Source: Streptomyces sp. 1-11
GTDB lineage: Bacteria; Actinomycetota; Actinomycetes; Streptomycetales; Streptomycetaceae
Direction: 5' to 3'
Assembly (NCBI RefSeq): GCF_007176755.1
Contig: NZ_BJTV01000006.1
Location: 372,001 to 436,000 of the forward strand
DNA: 64,000 bases
This document shows, piece after piece, positions 1 to 8,245 of this stretch. Position 1 is the stretch's first letter. Each line of letters opens with the position of its first letter. The notes below the pieces were generated by a model, which was not told where the DNA came from, did not search any database, and saw only the letters and a program-made list of their open reading frames with translations. A program made the position numbers and the translations under genes.

Positions 1-33
1 CTCGCCGGCGGCGGAGGGCATCAGATTCGTCAC
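1..33 (-). CDS. clpP1: ATP-dependent Clp protease proteolytic subunit ClpP1, N-terminal 11 codons only
   Basis: The reverse strand from 33 reads GTG followed by codons for TNLMPSAAGE, and the window ends in frame. That is the N-terminus I know for Streptomyces ClpP1, and the gene lies just downstream of tig on the same strand, as in other Streptomyces. ClpP1 is the serine-peptidase ring of the Clp protease; only the propeptide start is visible, with no catalytic residue. A probable ClgR site lies about 150 bases upstream. The identification rests on eleven residues plus gene order, so it is strong but not complete. Confidence 0.8.
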   Translation of the reverse strand, partial: MTNLMPSAAGE

Positions 34-180
34 GTATCCACCTGCTCGTCTTACGACGGCGCCGGGCCGTCTCACGTCGTCCTGCCGGAGGCTTGGCTGG
101 GGGTCTCAGGAGACTCCCCTGCCCCCGTATTCATGGACCCTAACGCTCAGGTCCCCTCGGGGAATCCCGGAGATGACGGT

Positions 181-194
181 GTTCGCCGGGGGCG
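181..194. promoter_or_regulatory. probable ClgR operator in the clpP1 promoter region
   Basis: GTTCGC, five bases (CGGGG), GCG: an exact match to the GTTCGC-N5-GCG consensus reported for ClgR, the Streptomyces activator of clpP1, clpC and lon. It lies in the tig-clpP1 intergenic region, 148 bases upstream of the clpP1 start. The motif is short and GC-rich, so chance occurrence is possible; position is the main support. Confidence 0.6.
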
Positions 195-238
195 TAGCGG
201 CCGCGCGGCGGGGCCGGGCGCGGATCCGGGGGCGAAAC

Positions 239-280
239 GGGGCGGGCCCCCGGGAAGCACACTCCCCGGGGGCCCGCCCT
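239..280. terminator. strong hairpin terminator after tig
   Basis: Perfect 14-bp inverted repeat: 241-254 pairs with 265-278 around a 10-base loop, extendable at 240/279 and by a wobble pair at 239/280. It starts 29 bases beyond the trigger factor stop on the minus strand. There is no T-run, as is usual for Streptomyces GC-rich terminators. It separates tig from clpP1. Confidence 0.75.
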
Positions 281-308
281 ACGCGCTCTGAAGGCGCCGT
301 GGGGCCGC

Positions 309-1679
309 TCAGCCCTCGGCGTTCTCCTCGGAGGTCTCCGACGCCTCGACGGCCTCGGTCTCCTCCTCCTCGTCGTCCAGGTCGACGACCTCGCCGTTGG
401 TGTCCTTCACCGTGGCGGCCTCGACCACGACGGCCAGGGCCTTGCCGCGGGCGACCTCGCCGACCAGGAGCGGAACCTGGCCGCCCTCGACGACGGCCTG
501 GGCGAACTGGTCGGGGGACATGCCGGAGGAGGCCGCACGCCGCATGAGGTGCTCGGTGAGCTCCTCCTGGTTGACGTTGAGGTTCTCCTTCTTCACCAGC
601 TCGTCGAGGACGAACTGGGTCTTGATGCCCTTGACCGCGGCGTCGCGGGTCTCGGTCTCGAACTCCTCGGCGGTCTTGCCCTGGATCTCCAGGTACTTGT
701 CGAGGGTGAGGCCCATCTGGCCGAGCTGGTGGTGCTCCAGGTTGTGCTTGCGGGTGTTGATCTCGTCCTCGAGCAGCTTCTCGGGGACCGGGACCTCGAC
801 CAGCTCGAGGAGCTTCTCCAGGACGCGCTCCTGGGCCTGGGTGGCCTGGTCGTACTGCTTCATGTCGCCCAGGCGCTTGCGGCTGTCCGCCTTCAGCTCG
901 TCCAGGGTGTCGAACTCGGAGGCGAGCTGCGCGAACTCGTCGTCCAGCTCGGGCAGTTCGCGGGCGGCGACCTGGGTGACCTTGACGGTGACCTCGGCCT
1001 CCTTGCCCGCGGCCGAGCCGCCCTTCAGCTCGGAGGTGAAGGTGGCCTCGCCACCGGCCTCCAGGCCCTTCACGGCGTCGTCGATGCCGTCCAGCAGCTC
1101 GCCGGAGCCGATCGTGTAGGAGACGCCGTTGGCGATGCCGTCCTCGAGGACCTCGCCGTCGACCTTGGCCTCCAGGTCGATCGTGACGACGTCGCCGTCC
1201 TCGGCGGCGCGCTCCACCGGGGAGGTGGAGGCGAAGCGCTCACGGAGCTGCTCGACCGACTTCTCGACGTCCTCTTCGGTGACCTCGACGGCGTCGACCT
1301 CGACCTCGATGCCGGAGTAGTCCGGGATCTCCAGGGCCGGGCGGACGTCGACCTCGGCGGTGAAGTTCAGCGTCTCGCCGTCCTTCAGGTCGGTGATGTC
1401 GACCTCGGGCTGGCCCAGCGGGCTGAGCTCGGCCTCGTTGACCGCCTCGGTGTAGAACTTCGGAAGCGCGTCGTTGACGGCCTCCTCCAGCACCGCACCG
1501 CGGCCGAACCGCTGGTCGATGACGCGGGCCGGGATCTTGCCCTTGCGGAAGCCCTTCACCGTGACCTGCTGGTTGATCTTCTTGTACGCCGCGTCGAGGC
1601 TGTCCTTGAGCTCCTCGAAGGGCACCTCGACAGTGAGCCGAACCCGGGTCGGGTTCAGGGTCTCCACGGCGCTCTTCAC
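309..1679 (-). CDS. tig: trigger factor (ribosome-associated chaperone and peptidyl-prolyl isomerase)
   Basis: A 456-residue protein, the normal length for trigger factor. The N-terminal ribosome-docking domain carries the signature GFRKGKIP at residues 43-50. A central FKBP-type isomerase domain spans roughly 155-245, followed by the helical chaperone arms and an acidic tail rich in Glu/Asp. It binds beside the ribosome exit tunnel and shields nascent chains. The open frame extends 41 codons upstream, but GTG at 1679 has AAGGAG at the right spacing and gives the conserved start. It lies upstream of clpP1 on the same strand, separated by a terminator and a ClgR box, so clpP1 has its own promoter. 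Confidence 0.97.
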   Translation of the reverse strand: MKSAVETLNPTRVRLTVEVPFEELKDSLDAAYKKINQQVTVKGFRKGKIPARVIDQRFGRGAVLEEAVNDALPKFYTEAVNEAELSPLGQPEVDITDLKDGETLNFTAEVDVRPALEIPDYSGIEVEVDAVEVTEEDVEKSVEQLRERFASTSPVERAAEDGDVVTIDLEAKVDGEVLEDGIANGVSYTIGSGELLDGIDDAVKGLEAGGEATFTSELKGGSAAGKEAEVTVKVTQVAARELPELDDEFAQLASEFDTLDELKADSRKRLGDMKQYDQATQAQERVLEKLLELVEVPVPEKLLEDEINTRKHNLEHHQLGQMGLTLDKYLEIQGKTAEEFETETRDAAVKGIKTQFVLDELVKKENLNVNQEELTEHLMRRAASSGMSPDQFAQAVVEGGQVPLLVGEVARGKALAVVVEAATVKDTNGEVVDLDDEEEETEAVEASETSEENAEG

Positions 1680-1858
1680 GGTTCGGTCTCCTTGTGGCTG
1701 ACTTCTTGGTTTCTGCCGGAGCCAGACTGGTCCGGCGGATTTCGCCGCCCGGAGGAGTTCGTAGGCCGACTGGGCCGGGACACACGGGCGCGCAGCTTGC
1801 ATAGTAACCGCAGCCGGTCAGCGCCCCAAAAGGCGATCATCAGGATGCCGTGAGCCGG

Positions 1859-1935
1859 TGGTCGGGGTGGCGGGATTTGAACCCACGGCCTTCCGCTCCC
1901 AAAGCGGACGCGCTACCAAGCTGCGCCACACCCCG
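1859..1935 (-). tRNA. tRNA-Pro (anticodon TGG), CCA encoded
   Basis: The minus strand folds into a full cloverleaf. The acceptor CGGGGTG pairs with CACCCCG. The anticodon stem TCCGC/GCGGA encloses loop TTTGGGA with anticodon TGG, and the T-arm holds GGTTCAAATCC. Discriminator A is followed by an encoded CCA (1861-1859). A TANNNT box (TACCCT, complement of 1951-1956) sits upstream as a possible -10. It is divergent from the neighbouring tRNA-Gly. Confidence 0.95.
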
Positions 1936-2026
1936 TCTGGTGCGACACGTAGGGTACATGTCCCGGCCGATTCCGCAGGCCGGTTTCACCGCCGCGGCGC
2001 AGACGACGTCGCCCCGGTCCAACACG

Positions 2027-2057
2027 TTGGCCTCCGCGGCGGGCGACCCGCTACGAT
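2027..2057 (+). promoter_or_regulatory. possible promoter of tRNA-Gly
   Basis: TTGGCC (2027-2032) and TACGAT (2052-2057) are separated by 19 bases, about 40 bases upstream of the mature tRNA-Gly 5' end. The -10 is good; the -35 and its spacing are only fair. Confidence 0.4.
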
Positions 2058-2097
2058 GCTCTGCAGTGCCGCGGTCACAGACCGGCGGCGCGTTGTC

Positions 2098-2171
2098 GCG
2101 GGCGTAGCTCAATGGTAGAGCCCTAGTCTTCCAAACTAGCTACGCGGGTTCGATTCCCGTCGCCCGCTCCA
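2098..2171 (+). tRNA. tRNA-Gly (anticodon TCC), CCA encoded
   Basis: The acceptor GCGGGCG (2098-2104) pairs with CGCCCGC (2161-2167). The D-arm has TAGCTCAATGGTAGAG, and the anticodon stem CTAGT/ACTAG encloses CTTCCAA with anticodon TCC. The T-arm has GGTTCGATTCC. Discriminator T is followed by an encoded CCA. Confidence 0.95.
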
Positions 2172-2279
2172 TACGGTCCAGGGCCGGGCGAGGTCACCCC
2201 TCCGCCCGGCCCTGATCGCTTTCCGGGGCCCTGGCCGCCCCGGCTCGCCACAGGCGCGCACCGGCCGCCTCCGCGCCCG

Positions 2280-2327
2280 GTGCGCGGGCGCCGCCGGGTG
2301 CGCGGGCGCCGTCGGGTGCGCGGCGCG
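2280..2327. repeat. 18-bp tandem repeat, about 2.6 copies
   Basis: The unit GTGCGCGGGCGCCGCCGG starts at 2280 and repeats at 2298 with one change, followed by a partial third copy at 2316. It lies in the spacer between tRNA-Gly and the small membrane protein. No coding role is visible. Confidence 0.6.
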
Positions 2328-2332
2328 GGGCG

Positions 2333-2527
2333 TCAGAAGCTGATCTGGTTGATCGTCTCCGCTATCGAGTTCATGAAGCGGTTGATCGACGGCGCCATGC
2401 CGGTCGAGGCGAGGAAGAACCCGAAGAGGACGGCGACGATGGCCGGGCCGGCCTTGATGTTCCCCCCTCGGATCAGCACCACAAGGATGATCGCCAACAG
2501 CAGCACCACGGACAGTGAAATGGCCAC
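2333..2527 (-). CDS. small membrane protein of unknown function
   Basis: 64 residues, starting at GTG 2527 with a purine-rich GAAGGTG upstream. Two hydrophobic stretches are clear: residues 2-18 (AISLSVVLLLAIILVVL) and about 27-41 (GPAIVAVLFGFFLAS). They are joined by a short charged turn, with a polar C-terminus, which suggests a helical hairpin in the membrane. I recognise no domain. Similar small proteins are common beside tRNA-Gly in Streptomyces as far as I recall, but no function follows from that. Confidence 0.6.
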   Translation of the reverse strand: MAISLSVVLLLAIILVVLIRGGNIKAGPAIVAVLFGFFLASTGMAPSINRFMNSIAETINQISF

Positions 2528-2880
2528 AACTGATCACACCTTCGGTCGGTCCGCTCTCCCGGCCCTGGGACGCGGCCCCGCGCACCCCAGCCAGAACCAT
2601 CGTGCCACCAACCCGGCCCTTGTATGCGGGTCATGACGCAACGTCGGGTGCCGGCCCGGCGCCGCCCGGGCCCCGCACAGTAATTCGACAGGCCCACCCT
2701 CACCTGCGGCACAGGAAATTGCGCAGTTTGGTTTCCATGCCCACACATCACGTGCGCAGGTAATTCGAATTGATGACACCGGGGCGACGTATGCCCTAAT
2801 TAGTCACGATGAGTCGGGACATCAGGGGTCAACAAGGGGTGCCGCTGTGCCCACCATCACGTGGACAGGGGAGGCAAGTT
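2528..2880. other. non-coding spacer of about 350 bases
   Basis: Less GC-rich than its surroundings (for example 2755-2805), with no open frame of convincing codon use. It must contain the promoter for the 2881 peptide and the acyltransferase, but I cannot place hexamers with confidence. Confidence 0.5.
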
Positions 2881-2958
2881 ATGAAAATCAGGGGGTACTC
2901 GAACGGGATAACCAGGAATAACAGGCGGGGTTTTACGGAATCCCACAGTCGACGCTAG
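2881..2958 (+). CDS. possible 25-residue leader peptide upstream of the acyltransferase gene
   Basis: ATG at 2881 is preceded by a strong Shine-Dalgarno (GGGGAGG, six bases away). The frame encodes MKIRGYSNGITRNNRRGFTE plus five residues and stops at TAG 2956-2958, one base before the acyltransferase GTG at 2960. It uses codons rare in Streptomyces (AAA, ATA, AAT, TTT), is very basic and has no hydrophobic segment. The next gene has only a weak ribosome site of its own. I infer a coupled leader peptide rather than an independent gene. Confidence 0.45.
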   Translation: MKIRGYSNGITRNNRRGFTESHSRR

Positions 2959-2959
2959 G

Positions 2960-4156
2960 GTGCCTGAGATGTTTGAAGCCGCCTCGTCCCCCGGCCAGAA
3001 CCGCAGACCACTCCCCCCGGCGCAGTCGCCGGCCGACGGAGTACCCGGTCCGCGTACCCCGCTGAGTGAGCAGAAGGGGCGGACCACGGCCGACAGACCG
3101 GGCAGACAGCGTGACTCGTTCTTCGACAACGCCAAGTACCTGGCCATCGTGCTGGTGGCGATGGGCCACTCCTGGGAGCCGCTCAAGGGCGACAGCCGCG
3201 TCCTGGAGGCCCTCTACACGGTGGTGTACAGCTTCCACATGCCGGCGTTCATCATCATCTCCGGCTACTTCTCCCGCAGTTTCGACATGCGGCCGGACCG
3301 GCTGAAGCGGCTGATCACCGGTGTGGCCGTGCCGTACATCCTGTTCGAGACGGCGTACCCGCTCTTCAAGAACGCGGTCGACCACTCGCACGAGGAGATC
3401 AGCCTCCTCGATCCCTGGTACCTGACCTGGTTCCTGGTCGCCCTGTTCGTCTGGCGGCTCACCACGCCGGTGTGGAAGCTGGTGCGCTGGCCGCTCCCGG
3501 TGGCCATCGGCATCGCCATGCTGGCCAGCGTCAGCCCGAGCATCGGCGACGACCTCGACCTGCAGCGCGTGCTGCAGTTCCTGCCCTACTTCGTGCTCGG
3601 CCTGTGCATGAAGCCCGAGTACTTCCGGATGGTGCGCCGGCGCTGGGTGCGCATCGCCTCGGTGCCGGTGTTCGCCGCCGCGCTCGCGTTCGGCTGGTGG
3701 GCGGTGCCGCGCATGAACACGGCGTGGTTCTACCACCGTGACTCCGCGCAGGAACTGGGCGCCCCGTGGTGGTGCGGCCCGGTGATGGTGCTCGCGATGA
3801 TGGGCTGCTCGCTGCTGCTGACGGCGTGCTTCTTCTCCTGGGTGCCGGGCCGCAGGCTGTGGTTCACGGCCCTGGGCGCGGGCACCCTGTACGGCTACCT
3901 GCTGCACGGCTTCCTGGTGAAGTTCGCCGACTACCGGGGCTGGTTCGACCACTCCGCGCTGCACCGCCCGCTCGGCGAGATCCTGGTCACCGTCCTCGCG
4001 GCCGCCGCCGTCACGCTGCTGTGCACCTCTCCGGTGCGGCGGGTGTTCCGGTTCGCGATGGAGCCGAGGATGACCTGGGCGTTCAAGCAGGACGCGGCCG
4101 AACTGGCCCGCGAACGCCAGCAGAAGGAGCGCGGGCGGGAGAAGGTCAGCGCCTAG
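2960..4156 (+). CDS. membrane acyltransferase, acyltransferase-3 family
   Basis: Up to 398 residues. A Pro-rich disordered N-terminus of about 50 residues is followed by a multi-helix membrane domain. The start of the family fold is seen in FFDNAKYLAIVLVAMGHSWE, with the conserved His, and SFHMPAFIIISGYFS. Such enzymes move acetyl or other acyl groups onto sugars or polysaccharides across the membrane; the fucose-4-O-acetylase/WecH type is the closest in feel. Start choice is open between GTG 2960 and ATG 2969. The latter has AGGG eight bases away, and the former abuts the leader ORF. The 3' end overlaps the convergent HD-domain gene by 11 bases. Confidence 0.85.
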   Translation: MPEMFEAASSPGQNRRPLPPAQSPADGVPGPRTPLSEQKGRTTADRPGRQRDSFFDNAKYLAIVLVAMGHSWEPLKGDSRVLEALYTVVYSFHMPAFIIISGYFSRSFDMRPDRLKRLITGVAVPYILFETAYPLFKNAVDHSHEEISLLDPWYLTWFLVALFVWRLTTPVWKLVRWPLPVAIGIAMLASVSPSIGDDLDLQRVLQFLPYFVLGLCMKPEYFRMVRRRWVRIASVPVFAAALAFGWWAVPRMNTAWFYHRDSAQELGAPWWCGPVMVLAMMGCSLLLTACFFSWVPGRRLWFTALGAGTLYGYLLHGFLVKFADYRGWFDHSALHRPLGEILVTVLAAAAVTLLCTSPVRRVFRFAMEPRMTWAFKQDAAELARERQQKERGREKVSA

Positions 4157-4634
4157 CGTCCCCGTCACGGCGTACGGCCGCCTGAGCACCGAGACCGAGA
4201 AGTGCCCGCATCCGCGCGTACTTCTCGGTCAGCCGTCTCCGGGTGGGTTCGTCCAGGGCCGCCAGCCGGGCCGGATCGGCGTTGTGCGCCAGGTCGGCCT
4301 CCTTCACCAGCAGCGCGCCCGGGGTGTCGAGGATGCGCCGCGCGTACGCGCCGGGGTCCTCGCCGGCCCGCTTGGTCACGGCGCGCACGACGGCCCGGGT
4401 GCGCTCCGTCAGGGCGGCGTCCTCCAGCCACTCCTCGCTCAGCACGCCGTCCTCCACGGCGTCGTGCAGCCAGGCCGCCGTGATCTGCTCCGCGTCCCCG
4501 CCCCGGGCCCGTACGCCTTCGGCGACGGCCGCGAGGTGTTCGGCGTACGGCCGCCCGGCCTTGTCGGTCTGTCCTTCGTGCGCGGCCCGCGCGAGGCTCT
4601 CGGCCTCGGCCGGGCCGAGTGGCGTGGCGTTCAT
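4146..4634 (-). CDS. HD-domain phosphohydrolase, small SpoT/MESH1-like
   Basis: 162 residues. The N-terminal half has RPYAEHL and then AAWLHDAVEDG, the metal-binding HD pair. A later KEADLAHNADPARLA motif resembles the third metal-site segment of (p)ppGpp hydrolase domains. Size and motifs fit a stand-alone HD hydrolase of the MESH1/SpoT-hydrolase type, but substrate cannot be assigned from sequence. No synthetase domain is present. It is convergent with and slightly overlaps the acyltransferase gene. Confidence 0.8.
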   Translation of the reverse strand: MNATPLGPAEAESLARAAHEGQTDKAGRPYAEHLAAVAEGVRARGGDAEQITAAWLHDAVEDGVLSEEWLEDAALTERTRAVVRAVTKRAGEDPGAYARRILDTPGALLVKEADLAHNADPARLAALDEPTRRRLTEKYARMRALLGLGAQAAVRRDGDARR

Positions 4635-4675
4635 CGCCCCAGTGTCACCGGTGCGCGGCGCGTCCGGAAGCCGGT

Positions 4676-5848
4676 TCAGCGGGGAGCCGAGGTGGTCTCG
4701 CGGCAGATGAGCAGCAGGGCCCGGTCGTCGTTGACGTCCTTGGCGACCGCTTCGATGAGGTGCCAGGCGGCGCCGTGGAAGCCGCCGGCGACATAGCGGT
4801 CGGCCTCGCCGGTGAGCCGGTCGATGCCCTCGACGATGTCCCGGTCGGAGGTCTCCACCAAGCCGTCCGTGAACAGCATGAGCACGTCACCGGGCCGCAG
4901 CGAGCCCTTCGTGGAGTCGAACTGGGCGCCGTCGTAGACACCGAGCAGCGGGCCCTCGGCCGCCTTCTCCTCCCAGCGGCCGCTGCCCGCGCTGAGCTGG
5001 AGGCCCGGCGGGTGTCCCGCGGAGTAGAGCTCGTAGTCGCCGGAGTCGAGGTCGAGGACCAGGTGGATGGAGGTGGCGAAGCCCTCGTCCCAGTCCTGGC
5101 GGAGCAGGTAGCCGTTGGCCGCGGGCAGGAAGGCGTGCGGCGGGAGGGAGCCGAGCAGGCCGCCGAAGGCGCCCGACAGCAGCAGGGCGCGCGATCCGGC
5201 GTCCATGCCCTTGCCGGAGACGTCGGTGAGGACGACCTCCAGGGTGCGGCCGCCGTTGGTGCGGGCCGCGACCACGAAGTCGCCGGAGAAGGACTGGCCG
5301 CCCGCCGGGCGCAGCGCCATCTCGTGGTGCCAGCCCTGCGGCAGCTTGGGCAGCTTGCTCTGCACCCGGATCCGCTCGCGCAGGTCGAACAGCATGGTGC
5401 CGCCGCGCCGCCAGGGCACGCCGACCCGGCTGCGGAACTGCGCGGTGAGCAGCCCGAAGGAGCCGCACGCGGCCACCACCAGGACCACGCCGGGGGTGAC
5501 CCGGGAGGGCCCCTCGGTGTACGGGCCGAGCCGTACCGACTCCACGATCAGCGCGGTGGCCGCGGTGGCGTACAGGCCGAGCAGGCTGGCCGGGCGCAGC
5601 AGCAGGCCGCCCGCGACGATCGGCAGCACCAGCGCGCCCGGCGCGAACCACACCGAGTTGCCGAGTGTCAGGGCCGCGAGGACGGGAATGGTGAGCAGCA
5701 GGCCGACGAGCGCGATCCAGTCGGAGCCGTCGCCGCGGAAGTAGTCCACGGCGCTTCTGCGCAGGCCGACGCGGACCCGGTGCCACTGCATCTTCCACCG
5801 GGCCGTGAACGTCTCGGCCTTCGAGCGCCGCTCTCGTCCTGCTGCCAT
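4676..5848 (-). CDS. membrane-anchored PP2C/SpoIIE-type protein phosphatase
   Basis: 390 residues. A basic cytoplasmic N-terminus is followed by hydrophobic segments between about 43 and 130, then a SpoIIE-type PP2C domain to the end. Metal-site motifs are visible: SGDFVVAAR, VLTDVSGKGMDAG, HPPGLQL and LMLFTDGLVET. In Streptomyces such enzymes dephosphorylate anti-anti-sigma factors in partner-switching pathways. No anti-sigma or STAS gene is adjacent, so the target is unknown. There are no PAS or GAF sensor domains; the membrane part may sense or only anchor. Confidence 0.9.
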   Translation of the reverse strand: MAAGRERRSKAETFTARWKMQWHRVRVGLRRSAVDYFRGDGSDWIALVGLLLTIPVLAALTLGNSVWFAPGALVLPIVAGGLLLRPASLLGLYATAATALIVESVRLGPYTEGPSRVTPGVVLVVAACGSFGLLTAQFRSRVGVPWRRGGTMLFDLRERIRVQSKLPKLPQGWHHEMALRPAGGQSFSGDFVVAARTNGGRTLEVVLTDVSGKGMDAGSRALLLSGAFGGLLGSLPPHAFLPAANGYLLRQDWDEGFATSIHLVLDLDSGDYELYSAGHPPGLQLSAGSGRWEEKAAEGPLLGVYDGAQFDSTKGSLRPGDVLMLFTDGLVETSDRDIVEGIDRLTGEADRYVAGGFHGAAWHLIEAVAKDVNDDRALLLICRETTSAPR

Positions 5849-6023
5849 CAGTTCGGGACCCTATCCATCGGACCAGCCACTTGGCACGGGAGGTCCCACT
5901 TGTCCCCCGTGCGAGGCTCCGCATCGTGGTTCGACTTCACAGTGAACGGCACGCGGCGCCGTCGCGCCGCCGCCTGGGAGAAATTCGCTGGCTCGTCCCC
6001 GGGCGCGCTGATAGGCATGGCGC

Positions 6024-7265
6024 ATGGCGACCGACGGTGTGACCGAGCTGACAGTGCTGCGCCCCGAGGAGTGGGACGGGTGGTTCGATCACCTGATCCG
6101 TGCCTTCGGCGGCGGCGAGACCTCCGCGGAGGAACTCGAAGTGGAGCGCTCGGTCACCGAGTTCGGCCGTTCCCTGGCCGCCCGGGACGGGGACGCGATC
6201 GTGGGGACGGCCGGGGCCTTCAGCTTCCGGATGACCGTGCCGGGCGGCTCCCAGGTGCCCACGGCGGGCGTCACGATGGTGAGCGTCTCCGCCACGCACC
6301 GGCGGCGCGGGGTGCTGACCTCGATGATGCGGCGCCAGCTCGACGACGTGCGCGCGCTGGGTGAGCCGCTCGCGGCGCTGACCGCCTCCGAGCCGGCGAT
6401 CTACGGCCGGTTCGGCTACGGGGCGGCGACCTTCCAGCTCCAGGCCGAGATCGACACCAGCCGGGTGACGCTGGCCCCGGTCGCCGGCGCCGGGGACGTG
6501 CGGCTGCGGTACGCGCAGCCCGCCGAGGTGCTCGCCGAGTGCGAGGCGGTGTACGCGGCGCTGGTGCCGCGCAGGCCCGGGATGCTGGTCCGGCTGCCGG
6601 GCTGGGAGCGGACCGGCCTCGTGGACCCGCCGGGCGACCGGGACGGCGCCTCGGCGCTGCAGTGCGTGGTCGCCGAGCGGGACGGCGCGGTCACCGGGTA
6701 CGCGCGGTTCCGCACCAAGCTCGGCTGGGGCCAGAGCGGGCACGACGGCACGGTGACGCTGGAGGACCTCGCCGCGCTGGACCCGGCGACCGACGCGGCG
6801 CTGTGGCGCTTCCTGTTTGACATCGACCTGATGACGACCCTGACCGTGCGCAACAGGCCGGTCGACGACGCCTGGCAGTACCTGGTCTCCGACATCCGGC
6901 GCTGCCGGCCGCGCTTCCGGGACTCGTGCCACGTCCGTCTCGTCGACGTCGGCGCGGCGCTTGCGGCGCGCACCTACCAGACGCCGGTGGACGTCGTGTT
7001 CACGGTGGAGGACGCCTTCTGCCCCTGGAACGAGGGGCGTTGGCGGCTGACCGGTGACGCGAAGGGCGCGTCCTGCGAGCGCACCGAGGACGCTGCCGAC
7101 CTCGAGCTGTCCGTACGGGAGCTGGGGACGGCGTACCTGGGCGGGGTGTCGCTGCTGTCGCTGGCGGCGGCCGGCCGGGTGCGGGAGCTGCGGGCGGGGG
7201 CGCTGGCGGAGGCGTCGGTGGCGTTCGGCTCGCCGGTGAGCCCGTGGCTGCCGCACGGCTTCTGA
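6024..7265 (+). CDS. Eis-family GNAT N-acetyltransferase
   Basis: 413 residues, the usual length for Eis-type proteins with two tandem GNAT folds and a sterol-carrier-like C-terminal domain. The acetyl-CoA loop is seen as VSVSATHRRRGVLTSMM. IYGRFGYG holds the Tyr equivalent to the general acid of mycobacterial Eis. The protein ends in ...PHGF, and a C-terminal Phe whose carboxylate acts as base is a hallmark of Eis. Mycobacterial Eis acetylates many amines, including aminoglycosides; the natural substrate in Streptomyces is unknown. It is transcribed away from the phosphatase gene. Confidence 0.9.
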   Translation: MATDGVTELTVLRPEEWDGWFDHLIRAFGGGETSAEELEVERSVTEFGRSLAARDGDAIVGTAGAFSFRMTVPGGSQVPTAGVTMVSVSATHRRRGVLTSMMRRQLDDVRALGEPLAALTASEPAIYGRFGYGAATFQLQAEIDTSRVTLAPVAGAGDVRLRYAQPAEVLAECEAVYAALVPRRPGMLVRLPGWERTGLVDPPGDRDGASALQCVVAERDGAVTGYARFRTKLGWGQSGHDGTVTLEDLAALDPATDAALWRFLFDIDLMTTLTVRNRPVDDAWQYLVSDIRRCRPRFRDSCHVRLVDVGAALAARTYQTPVDVVFTVEDAFCPWNEGRWRLTGDAKGASCERTEDAADLELSVRELGTAYLGGVSLLSLAAAGRVRELRAGALAEASVAFGSPVSPWLPHGF

Positions 7266-7344
7266 GCCCGCGGGGCCGGTTCCCCGGGGACTTGGCCCGC
7301 GGGGGCGGTGCCCGGCGGCCCGGTGGCCCCGCCGGCCCGCCCGG

Positions 7345-8154
7345 TCAGGCCTTCTGGCAGGTGGGGCACCAGAAGAGGTTGCGGGCGGCCAGGCCGGCGG
7401 TGCGGATGTCCGTACCGCACACGTGGCAGGGCCGGTCGGCCCTGCGGTAGACGTACACCTCGCCGCCGTGGTCGTCCACGCGGGGCGGGCGGCCCATGGC
7501 CTCGGGGGTGTGCTCGGGGCGGACGGTGTCGATGCGGTTGTCGCGCACGCCGTCGCGCATGAGGGCGGCCAGGTCGGCCCAGACGGCCTCCCACTCGGCC
7601 CGGGTGAGGTCCCGGCCCGCGCGGTAGGGGTCGATGCCGTGCCGGAAGAGGACCTCGGCGCGGTAGACGTTGCCGACGCCTGCGATGACCTTCTGGTCCA
7701 TCAGCAGCGCGGCGACGCTCGTACGGCTGCGGGAGATCCTGCGGTACGCGGCGTCCGGGTCGGCGTCCGCGCGCAGCGGGTCGGGGCCGAGCCGGTCGTG
7801 CACCGCCCGCTTCTCCGCGTCGGTGACGAGCGCGCAGGTGGTGGGGCCGCGCAGGTCGACGTACGCGGTGTCGCCGGCGAGCCGGAGCCGGACGGTGTCG
7901 GTGGGCGGGGGCGCGGGCGCCGGGCCGAAGGCGACCTTGCCGAAGAGGCCGAGGTGGATGTGCACCCAGTCGGCGTCCCGGAACCGCAGGAAGAGGTGCT
8001 TGCCGTGGGCCTCGGTGCCGGTCATGAGGGCGCCGTCCAGCAGGTCGGCGGCGTCGGAGAACTTGCCCTGGGGGCTGCTCACCCGTGGGGCCGTGCCCTG
8101 GAAGCGCTCGGCGTAGTCCTGGGCCAGCCGGTGGATGGTGTGCCCTTCTGGCAC
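7345..8154 (-). CDS. Fpg/Nei-family DNA glycosylase/AP lyase
   Basis: 269 residues from GTG 8154 (AAAGGA upstream). The protein must begin Pro2-Glu3 after Met removal and does: PEGHTIHR supplies the catalytic proline and glutamate. The helix-two-turn-helix is MDQKVIAGVGNVYRAEVLF. The C-terminal zinc finger is CHVCGTDI...WCPTCQ (C-X2-C, then C-X2-C). The finger and the PEGHTIHR start favour an actinobacterial Nei-type enzyme removing oxidised bases over a MutM/Fpg. It follows rpiB with a 91-base gap and is probably co-transcribed. Confidence 0.93.
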   Translation of the reverse strand: MPEGHTIHRLAQDYAERFQGTAPRVSSPQGKFSDAADLLDGALMTGTEAHGKHLFLRFRDADWVHIHLGLFGKVAFGPAPAPPPTDTVRLRLAGDTAYVDLRGPTTCALVTDAEKRAVHDRLGPDPLRADADPDAAYRRISRSRTSVAALLMDQKVIAGVGNVYRAEVLFRHGIDPYRAGRDLTRAEWEAVWADLAALMRDGVRDNRIDTVRPEHTPEAMGRPPRVDDHGGEVYVYRRADRPCHVCGTDIRTAGLAARNLFWCPTCQKA

Positions 8155-8245
8155 GGCTGAGGTGTCCTTTCCTGCCGGCTCCCGCCGGCCCGTCGCGGCC
8201 GGTGGGAAGCGGCGGGGCCCGGGACCGGACCGGGCCCCGTGGGCG

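Noticed and set aside
549..1853. Long open frame on the plus strand opposite tig
   Set aside because: Antisense shadow of trigger factor: a Leu/Val/Asp/Gly-repetitive product with no domain. Such shadows are expected opposite GC-rich genes.
2933..4189. 418-codon frame opposite the acyltransferase gene
   Set aside because: His/Arg/Pro/Glu-rich composition without domains; the plus-strand gene has clear membrane helices and family motifs.
7266..7344. Imperfect CCCGCGGGG inverted repeats between the Eis-like and Nei-type genes
   Set aside because: Arms do not pair cleanly (one base missing), so I did not call a terminator.
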